Shown piece by piece: positions 56,728 through 64,000 of a stretch of DNA of 64,000 bases. The position numbers and the translations under genes are program-made. Within the stretch, counting starts at the first letter, position 1, and each line of letters starts with the position of its first letter. Under the pieces are notes generated by a model. That model was not told where the DNA came from. It ran no database searches and worked only from the letters and a program-made list of their open reading frames with translations. The stretch is from Ahaetulla prasina (lineage: Eukaryota; Chordata; Lepidosauria; Squamata; Colubridae), in assembly GCF_028640845.1 (NCBI RefSeq), contig NC_080541.1, positions 179,034,502-179,098,501 of the forward strand, given 5' to 3'.

Positions 56728-56872
56728 GTTGGCAAAAGTTGCCTATCATGTTCTAAATAAGGTTCAAAATGGGACCTGATAGGTATCTTCAGGAGAAATG
56801 CTCAGTTTTAAATTGCTATGATTAGTTATTTCTAGCTTGTCAATTAATTAAAATAGCTTTAGTATCCTGAAA
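56728..56872 (+). repeat. Copy A of an unidentified ~140-base repeat
   Basis: ATAAGGTTCAAAATGGGACC ... TAGGTATCTTCAGGAGAAAT ... TGTCAATTAATTAAAATAGC matches 61893-62030 in the same orientation, with scattered substitutions. No inverted termini or tail. It lies in KCNC4 intron 2; copy B is in intron 1. Confidence 0.8.
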
Positions 56873-57305
56873 AAAACAGTCTTCCTCAATAAATGTTACG
56901 GTTTTTTTAAGTTAATTATTTTTGAACCAAAGAACTTAACAAAACCATTGGTGTCAAATGGTAACTTGAAAGAAGCCAAATCATATTCGGAGGGGCGCAC
57001 AATACACCAACTTTGTTGACACCAAATAATTTTGGATTCTGGAAACCTTATGGATGCCATTGGGTGAAGTTTATGATAGCAAGATTCAAACTGTTGTCCA
57101 GAGTAGGTGGGATATTATCCTTGTTAGACAGGTTACATTTATTCATCTTCTTCTAAAATGGACAAAACTCAGTCTGGCCTAGTGAACCCACTTTTCTAAT
57201 TCTCTTCCTGTGGACACCATTATAAATACAGCAAGATTAATAATTAAAAGATTTATCTGCACTCACCCCAAACAACATACCTTTATCCAGATGATAACTC
57301 TACAC

Positions 57306-57599
57306 CAGAGGTGGGTTTCAGCAGGTTCTGACCAGTTCTGGAGAACCAGTAGGGGAAATTTTGAGTAGTTCGGAGAACCGGTAGTAAAAATTTTGACTGG
57401 CCCTGCCCCCATCTATTCTCTGCCTCCCAAGTCCCAGCTGATTGGGAGGTAATGGGGATTTTGCAGTAACTTTCCCCTGGAGTGGGGTAGGAATGGAGAT
57501 TTTACAGTATCCTTCCCCTTCCATGCCCACCAAGCCATGTCACGCCTACCAAGCCACACCCACAGAACCGGTAGTATAAATTTTTGAAACCCAACACTG
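57306..57599. mobile_element. hAT MITE (CAGWGGTGGGTTTCA family) with exact 8-bp TSD
   Basis: CAGAGGTGGGTTTCAGCAGG on the left and TTGAAACCCAACACTG on the right. CTCTACAC flanks both ends (57298-57305, 57600-57607). GAGAACCGGTAGTA occurs near the left end and CAGAACCGGTAGTA near the right end. It is in KCNC4 intron 2, about 140 bases from the exon 2 donor. Confidence 0.92.
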
Positions 57600-57740
57600 C
57601 TCTACACCATATACACAATAATCTTACATAACATATATTTCTTCTAGAGCCATTGCTTTATACATCCACAAATTTATGTCCAGAATCTTTCTACCACTAC
57701 TATTTATAGGTTTTGTTTAGCCTGAAATCTTACATCTCAC

Positions 57741-58683
57741 CTGATCTTTTCCTTTCCATCACCCCAGCTGCTGTTGCTGCCGCTAAAGGACTGTTGTAAC
57801 TCTGAATACTGTTGTGAGGTGAGTTGTCCTCCGATTTGCAAAATGTTGGAGAGTCAAGTGGTGCTGGACGGGGTATGTGCTTCTTTTTCTTCTTTGGGAG
57901 CTTTTGCTTCGCCATAGCCAATGAGTAATACATTCCAAAATTGTTGACAATGACTGGAACAGGCATAGCAATGGTAAGAACACCAGCCAGGGCACAAAGA
58001 GCTCCCACCAACATACCTGACCAGGTTTTGGGATACATGTCTCCATAACCCAAAGTTGTCATGGTTACCACTGCCCACCAAAATCCAATGGGAATATTCT
58101 TAAAGTGGGTATGGTCACTACCACTAGGATCAGATGGCTTGGCACCAATCCTTTCGGCATAATAGATCATGGTAGCAAAAATCAAAACTCCTAGAGCCAG
58201 GAAGATGATGAGAAGAAGGAATTCATTGGTACTGGCCCGGAGTGTATGGCCCAACACCCGAAGTCCCACAAAATGGCGGGTCAGCTTGAAGATCCGGAGG
58301 ATTCTGACAAAACGAACTACCCTCAGGAAGCCCAGCACATCACGCGCAGCTTTGGATGATAGGCCACTGAGTCCCACCTCTAAATAGAAGGGTAGAATGG
58401 CTACAAAGTCAATGATGTTAAGAAGGTTCTTAATGAAGATCAATTTATCCGGGCAGCAAACAATGCGCACCAGAAACTCCAAAGTGAACCACAGCACACA
58501 AACTCCTTCAATACAGGTGAGAATAGGCTCTGTCTCCATCTTTTTCATCACAACAATCTCAGTCGTGTTGCCCACTACTAGGGTCTCAGTCACATTAGTA
58601 TCTATGATGAAGGCTTCATGTGTCTCCAGACAAAAAGTTGTAATGGATACCAGAATAAAAAAAAGTGAAGCAAAAGCAATGAT
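57741..58683 (-). CDS. KCNC4: KCNC4 exon 2 (Kv3.4 channel, S1 to proximal C-terminus)
   Basis: Voltage-gated Shaw-type K+ channel core, 314 codons plus one base. The acceptor TTCTCTTCTTTTTCAG precedes ATCATTGC; the donor follows AAAGATCAG (GTGAGA). Segments: S1 [15 protein letters not shown]; loop with N-glycosylation sites NVT and NTT; S2 [17 protein letters not shown]3 [16 protein letters not shown]4 [19 protein letters not shown]5 [16 protein letters not shown]; pore [13 protein letters not shown]6 [15 protein letters not shown] with the PVP hinge; then [13 protein letters not shown]. Paralogue choice rests on [39 protein letters not shown] and MERKR, which fit Kv3.4 better than Kv3.1/3.2/3.3. 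The frame is intact. Exon 1 (T1 domain) is off-window. One oddity is Cys where Kv3 paralogues have Tyr before I/V-E-G-V-C (codon 58513-58515). Confidence 0.97.
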
Positions 58684-58979
58684 CTGAAAAAGAAGAGAAA
58701 ACATAAGCTCAAAGATTAAAAATAAACTGTGGGAGAAGAAAAGCAACCTAAGAAACAAGATTACAAGTTTTAAAACTATTATTCTCTTCGTTTTTCATTT
58801 TAATCACTACAAAGAAAACTTGGAATAAAGAAGCATGCTTCATTTGAATCTAGGATGAGAAATAATCATTGAATGACTCCTTACACAGTTTATAGGGCCT
58901 TCTTCTTCTTTTTCCTATGATCCATTGTAGACCATCAAATTTGAAGATACCAGTTTTCAATATACCTATTAGAACTATT

Positions 58980-59275
58980 CATAGAATATTCTTTATTGAC
59001 CAAGTGTGATCGGACATATAAGGTATTTACCAGTAGTGGGTTTCTATTTCGGTCGCTACTGGTTTGCGCTCGCATGCGCATACATGCGCATGCCATTTCT
59101 GCGCATGCGCAGAGACATCCGGGCAGGTGGGCGGAGCCTCCCACTGCCACCGCTACCAATTCACCAGATCCGGAGTGAACCGGTAGTAACTCACCACTGG
59201 TATTTACCTCTGGTGCATAAGCCCTCAGCGTCCATACAAACAACAAAGTGATAAGTCATAAATCATAAGATACAA
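58980..59275 (-). mobile_element. CR1/L3-type LINE 3' UTR fragment split by a hAT MITE
   Basis: ATTCTTTATTGACCAAGTGT and GATCGGACATATAAGG, then after the MITE CTCTGGTGCATAAGCCCTCA and GTCCATACAAACAA, follow the 3' UTR of the copies at 19214 and 22157 with substitutions. It is older than those copies and lacks a microsatellite tail beyond ATAGAATA. Located in KCNC4 intron 1. Confidence 0.75.
59031..59199. mobile_element. hAT MITE nested in L3 fragment, exact 8-bp TSD
   Basis: CAGTAGTGGGTTTCTATTTC to GTAACTCACCACTG, flanked by GTATTTAC (59023-59030 and 59200-59207). The interior has alternating GCGCATGCGCA/CATGCGCATGCC units (59067-59111), a purine-pyrimidine alternating, CpG-bearing stretch. 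Confidence 0.92.
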
Positions 59276-61892
59276 AAAACAAACAATTCATGTTCTAATT
59301 CTATATATTTTATTTTTACGTTAGGCTCACTAAAGTATGCAAAAGTAATAGGAATAATAATAAATATATTTGTACCCAGGTGTTAGACACAGACTGAGCA
59401 AATGAGATTCAGTTTCTCTTAATTCAGTTCAATTCTTTTGCAGCATGAAATTTGTCATCTCACAGTTAGCAGTAAAATTTATTGGCAGATTTGGTTTTAC
59501 CTTCTATCCCAAAGGTTACTCCAACACCTTTCCCTGATACTAACAATAAACAGAGAAATTCAATTGCCCAGCTGCGACTGATTACATTTGCCTGTGCTCC
59601 AGCCTCATTTATGTTCATTTTCCTCTGCAGATTAGTTTGCCAACAAAAGGAGGAATTAACACTTATATGAATATGCAAGATAGCTACTTCTCTGCTTTAT
59701 TTCATGAACAGTGGCAGAAAAGCTCTGATGGTTTGAAAGAATAAGGAGGCTATTGTTTACAATCATGTTCCTTATTTGTTAATCCAGGAGACTATTTGCT
59801 ACCTATAATAGTTTTACTGATTTGCTACTAGTTGGAATTTTCATGTTACTTACAACAATAATCTAAAAGTCTTTCATAATCAAACCAACAACATGGGTTT
59901 TTTTTTGGGGGGGAGGGGATAGAACTTATATATCACTTATAAAATGTGATCATTTATCACTTAATGTATTTTCATTTTGCTTTTTTCTATATGTGTGCAA
60001 ATATATTATGTTTGGATATATAGTAAAACTAGTTAAATACCCAAGGGAGCTGCAATTTGCCTCTCTGATCAAGAACCACCCACATCACATATCAAACAAG
60101 TTTTGAAAATGAAGAATTTCTAAAAGTAAATGCTGATAACTATTGAAAAAGAACTGTTTTATTCTATGTTATGGAAATAATTGCCAATTTATATTGTTAG
60201 ACAGAGTCACTGTTTTCTATCTTTTCCCCACTAAGTCCCATTTCCAATTGTGCAATCAGTGATTATCAAATGCAAACTCTGTATCTAATCTGATTTTAAA
60301 ACACTGTTAAATACAGGATCTAACTTAATATGATCCATTGCACTGAGGCTTTAAGAAAATAACACTTAAACACACTTCAAAAAAAATCATCCATCTCCTT
60401 AAATGTCATTTGACATTGGACCTACTTAATGATACCCCCTTGATAGCATTTCCAGCCTGTTTTCTAAAGAAAAATTCTTGGCTGCAGCTCCTCAAAATGC
60501 AGGATATTTCAAAACCTACATAACTGGGGCAAATGTAAACCGAGTACAAGAACAAACACACACAAATATGCACCATTTTCATCAACCTACTGAAAAACCA
60601 GTCTACCAAACACCTTTACTGAATTAGTAACAGGTTGCAAAAGCCAAGAGGTTTTCAATTCTTCCCTATGACATTGGTTAACCTATAACCATTACAGTTG
60701 CGTAGTGTGGACATGAACTCAAAAGATCATTAATATAACAAAAGCATATATGTTTTCTGGATGGACATGGTAGTCTGAAGGTACAAGTGCATAAAAGAAT
60801 GCTAGTAACTTATCTCTGTGCTATCTTTTCCTCCAAGGTCCCACAAAAAAGCCTACTAAAAATAACCATAAAACAATTCATTCTTAATTTAGCATTCTTA
60901 AGCTCATTTCTTAAGTTTGGAAACAAGCTACCCATTATATTTATACGATACACTAAACCAGAATTATTATTTTTTTCTTCTTCTTTATTGAATATACTTA
61001 TATAAAAGGACAGGTCAAAATAATTCTGCTAAGGTAACAGTACGCTTCCATAAAAACATTTTTAATTTAAAATTAATTTAAAATCAGCAGCCCAAAAATA
61101 AACAGATTTTTGGCAAAACTTGTGTTTTGGTATTAGTAAAATATGTATCAGAAATAGTGGCAAAAATTGCCTTCCTTGTGTGATCATTTCTGTGATCATT
61201 TCCAAGGGGTTCTTCCCCTTTCAGTGAAAAGAAAATAACTTGATATGAGATGATGAAGCATATTAGAGGTTCAATTTTCTTTACTTCCCTGACCTAGAAA
61301 CAAACAGCATTTATAAATCAAAGCTCAATTCTTGAATCTGGAACCAAGCTATCCATTATATTTATGTAACACACTAAACCAGATTTTTTTCAAAATGAGC
61401 CATAACCACTTGTTCCTCCTGAAGTAATACAACTAACACCTTGGACAATTCTATTTATCTGAAATTTGGCTTGTCAAAACAAGCTACCAAAAGCCAAATG
61501 AACAAGCCAGAGCCAGAGAGAGCACTGTAAACAAACACTACATACAGCTGTGATTTCTAAGCCATCTTTTTTTAAACAAGGAGACATGGCATACAATCAG
61601 AGGAAAGTGTAATGGCCAGTCCTCGTTAGCTAAAGAACTCTGGTGTAAATTGGTCCTATAAATTCAGTAATTTAGTTGTCTCCTTCTGAACCAATGGGGG
61701 CTTGTGGATAGCCTTGCTATTTAGCTCCAGTACAGTATAGTATTACAGTGATCAATTTAGAATGCTATCAATTTAATTTAATTTAAAGGTGGAGCAAAGG
61801 TTCAAAGGAGTGCTTTGCTGAAGGGTTTCAATCCCTCCAAAAGGTGTTGTAAATGGTCCCCTCACTTCTAGGCACGACATGATATGAAACAA
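59276..61892. other. KCNC4 intron 1, no gene; short internal duplication
   Basis: No coding exon recognised. Two ~75-base segments (about 60890-60965 and 61312-61388) share AAGCTACCCATTATATTTAT / AAGCTATCCATTATATTTAT and ACACTAAACCAGA in the same orientation, 420 bases apart. Confidence 0.5.
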
Positions 61893-62030
61893 GATGGGCA
61901 AAAGCTGAGTGTCATGCTCTATATAAGGTTCAAAATGGGACCTTATAGGTATCTTTAGGAGAAATGGTCAGTTTCAATTGCTATAAAAAGTTATTACTAG
62001 CCTGTCAATTAATTAAAATAGCTTTAGTTT
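61893..62030 (+). repeat. Copy B of the ~140-base repeat, target of the Gypsy insertion
   Basis: GGCAAAAGCTGAGTGTCATG ... ATAAGGTTCAAAATGGGACC ... GTCAATTAATTAAAATAGC aligns with 56728-56872. The alignment stops at AGCTTTAGTTT, where the LTR begins at 62031. Copy A continues as AGCTTTAGTATCC. Confidence 0.8.
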
Positions 62031-62220
62031 TGTTATGTATTCATGTATGTACCTTTAAATATTTGAGCGGGAAATCAGCACGTTGCTGATTGGACAAAGT
62101 CTCCAGCAGAACTGTATAAAAGGAGAGGTTTTTTCCCCAGCCTGTTGCTGGGTTCACCCTATATTAAAGAGCTGTTGTCACTACCCTGGTCTCCAGCCTC
62201 GTTACTTCCAGAACCTAACA
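62031..62220 (+). mobile_element. 5' LTR of a Ty3/Gypsy retrotransposon
   Basis: 190 bases from TGTTATGTATTC to GAACCTAACA, with the TG...CA ends expected of an LTR. It includes TATAAAAGG (62115-62123) and an ATTAAA poly-A-like signal (62163-62168), followed at once by the primer-binding site. Short for an LTR. The matching 3' LTR would lie beyond the window, so identity between LTRs cannot be assessed. Transcription would run antisense to KCNC4. Confidence 0.85.
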
Positions 62221-62221
62221 T

Positions 62222-62239
62222 TGGCGACGAGGGTGGGAT
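62222..62239 (+). promoter_or_regulatory. Primer-binding site for tRNA-Ser(GCT)
   Basis: TGGCGACGAGGGTGGGAT is the complement of the 3' end of vertebrate tRNA-Ser(GCT) including CCA, as I recall that tRNA (acceptor CTCGTCG, T-arm ATCCCAC). Eighteen bases match before divergence. It starts one base after the LTR, where a Gypsy PBS belongs. Confidence 0.8.
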
Positions 62240-62317
62240 ATCGAGGCTAAGGAGAACCAGAACCGAGCTGAAGCACGATAGACCCGAACCCAGCAAACTC
62301 AGGGCAGAAAAGCGGAG

Positions 62318-64000
62318 ATGGCCAGTTACACTCCGCCCGCACCGTTTGACCCGGCTAAAGAGAAATGGGGAACGTATATGACCCGTTTCGAAAGCTTTCT
62401 AGAAGCCAACGAACTGCAAGGAGTTCCAGATAACCGAAAAAGGGCTTATTTCTTAAGCCACTGTGGTCCGGAGGTCATTGATATCGCGGAAGCCCTGGCA
62501 GAGCCATCGCCGTTGCAGTCGGTGTCGTGGCCAACTCTACAGACGTTACTGAAAAACCACTTCGCACCAACGCCGTCCAAATACGTGCGGCGGTTTGAAT
62601 TCGGAGAGCGAAGGCAGTTGGAGGGCGAATCCATCGGTGACTACATGGCCGCCCTAAGAAAAGCGTCCAAGGACTGCGGATACCGCGACCTAGACGAGGT
62701 GCTCCTCGAGCAACTCATCCGAGGGGTCAAAGACATCCGTTTGCGGCGACGGCTGCTAGCAAAGAGCAACCTGACGCTGGCCAACGCTCTGGACGAAGCC
62801 AGAGCACATGAAATGTCCACCCAAGCGGCAGAGACACTGCAGAAGCCGGTCCCACCAAAGGCGAGCGCGAAGGCAACTCCGGTGCACCAGGAGGAGGTTC
62901 AGACCGAATCCGACGGTGAAGATGAGGAAGGGGTCTGCCGCACCGAGAAACGCGACAAAGGGGACCGAGACGAATGCGGAAGCTGCGGGGGTCAACACCA
63001 GCGCCAACGCTGCAAGTTTAAGGACGCGACATGTCGGCGGTGTGGGAAGAAAGGGCACCTAGCTCAAGTTTGTCGAGCGGCCCAACCTTCCCGCCGAAAA
63101 TTCAAATCGGCCAATCAGAGCGCGGAATCGGCAAGGCGACCCGCGATTGGCTCAAACAAAAAAGGCGCGGATTCCAACCAAACAACTGTGGTCATAGGCC
63201 GCGCCTCGACCCAAGTGGAGAAGAAGATCTTCACCAAACCAAAAATAGAGGGAGTACGGTGCCGGCTCGAAGTAGACACGGGATCAGCGATCACCATCAT
63301 GTCCTGGGACACTTTGGCAAAGTCGTTGCCGTCCGTCGCGAAGCGCCACCTGCAAGCACAACGGCTACGAGTCCACGACTACCAGGGGAATCGCATCCCT
63401 GTTCGAGGGACCACCTCCGTCCGAGTCGAGTACGGTCCACACAAGAAGACCCTGCCCATCACGATCGTCGAAGGGACCCTGCCCAGTCTGTTGGGACTAG
63501 ACTGGTTTCGTGCCCTGGGCATGGGAGTGACTGGCATCTACAGAAGTGACTGTAACCTGAAAGACATTCTCTTTAACGAGTTCGAAGATGTCTTCAAGGA
63601 CTGCCTGGGCAAGTACAAGGGGACCCCTATTTCCTTCAACTTAGACCCCCAGGTAGCCCCCATTAGGCTTAAGGCGAGGAGAGTCCCTTTTGCCCTAAAA
63701 CCAAAAATCGATAAGGAGCTGGATAAGCTCATAAATCAGGGGATTTTGGTGCCAGTCGATCACGCAAAGTGGGAGACGCCAATCGTCACCCCAATAAAGC
63801 CGGACGGGTCAATTAGAATTTGCGCTGACTACAAGGCGACGCTTAACAAAGCCTTACAGAAAAGCGCTTACCCGGTTCCCGTGGTGCAACACTTATTGCA
63901 CTCTTTGGGGCAAGGGCAAGTCTTTGCAAAGTTAGACTTGGCCCAAGCCTACCAACAACTGCCCGTAGACGCCCGCACAGCCGAAGCCCAAACGATTGTA
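62318..64000 (+). CDS. Ty3/Gypsy Gag-Pol polyprotein, N-terminal 561 codons, open at edge
   Basis: A single uninterrupted frame starts at ATG 62318 (MASYTPPAPFDPAKEKW). It has a capsid-like Gag region (retrotransposon gag, about residues 20-170). Two zinc knuckles follow: C220-x2-C223-x3-H-x4-C and C239-x2-C242-x4-H247-x4-C252. An aspartic protease with DTGS at 320-323 is next, then the RT start with ETPIVTPIKPDGSIRICADY and FAKLDLAQAYQQL, where D540 is the first catalytic Asp. Gag and Pol are fused without a frameshift. RNase H and integrase would follow off-window. GC- and CpG-rich against an AT-rich intron, with no stops, so it looks like a recent insertion. Confidence 0.93.
   Translation, partial: MASYTPPAPFDPAKEKWGTYMTRFESFLEANELQGVPDNRKRAYFLSHCGPEVIDIAEALAEPSPLQSVSWPTLQTLLKNHFAPTPSKYVRRFEFGERRQLEGESIGDYMAALRKASKDCGYRDLDEVLLEQLIRGVKDIRLRRRLLAKSNLTLANALDEARAHEMSTQAAETLQKPVPPKASAKATPVHQEEVQTESDGEDEEGVCRTEKRDKGDRDECGSCGGQHQRQRCKFKDATCRRCGKKGHLAQVCRAAQPSRRKFKSANQSAESARRPAIGSNKKGADSNQTTVVIGRASTQVEKKIFTKPKIEGVRCRLEVDTGSAITIMSWDTLAKSLPSVAKRHLQAQRLRVHDYQGNRIPVRGTTSVRVEYGPHKKTLPITIVEGTLPSLLGLDWFRALGMGVTGIYRSDCNLKDILFNEFEDVFKDCLGKYKGTPISFNLDPQVAPIRLKARRVPFALKPKIDKELDKLINQGILVPVDHAKWETPIVTPIKPDGSIRICADYKATLNKALQKSAYPVPVVQHLLHSLGQGQVFAKLDLAQAYQQLPVDARTAEAQTIV

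Noticed and set aside
57783..58081. Two further minus-strand frames overlapping KCNC4 exon 2
   Set aside because: Shadow frames of the channel coding sequence.
62808..63549. Two Arg-rich plus-strand frames inside the Gypsy region
   Set aside because: They are out of frame with the continuous Gag-Pol frame that carries the knuckles, protease and RT motifs.

Overview
The window looks like vertebrate genomic DNA, most likely from a squamate and probably a snake. The basis is its repeat content: a BovB fragment, a Sauria-type SINE, three CR1/L3-type LINE 3' ends tailed by AATAG- or AGGAT-type microsatellites, L1, L2, CR1, hAT and Tc1/mariner MITEs, and a Ty3/Gypsy element. Only one host gene is recognisable, KCNC4 (Kv3.4 potassium channel), on the minus strand. 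No prokaryotic features, rRNA, functional tRNA gene or CRISPR array is seen.

Layout. Positions 1-7946 hold two L1 copies joined head to head around base 3000. They form an inverted repeat of about 3 kb per arm, and the left arm leaves the window. Positions 7947-24500 are non-coding DNA with scattered SINEs, hAT MITEs, CR1/L3 tails and a BovB fragment. Positions about 24840-28950 hold a decayed L1 that has taken several later insertions. Positions 29900-38700 hold another L3 tail, hAT and mariner MITEs, SINE remnants and a 5'-truncated L2 whose reading frame is still open. Positions 38714-50540 are mostly single-copy-looking DNA with a self-nested mariner MITE and head-to-head foldback elements. 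KCNC4 exon 3 is at 50544-50729 and exon 2 at 57741-58683. Their splice phases agree (phase 1). Intron 2 and the visible part of intron 1 are rich in MITEs. From 62031 a Ty3/Gypsy element lies in intron 1, antisense to the gene: a short LTR, a primer-binding site matching tRNA-Ser(GCT), and a Gag-Pol frame still open at the window edge.

KCNC4 exon 1 (N-terminus and T1 domain) must lie beyond 64000. The last coding exon was not found and should lie at lower coordinates than 50542. The other genes are transposon relics that do not form a pathway. The most unusual signals are the L1 palindrome and a set of small head-to-head foldback elements carrying a conserved hairpin and a GAAAC-type motif. 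Two of these are flanked by 14-16 base target duplications, and one pair resembles a hammerhead-ribozyme core. Family names come from recalled hallmark motifs, not database searches, and boundaries marked approximate were set by eye.
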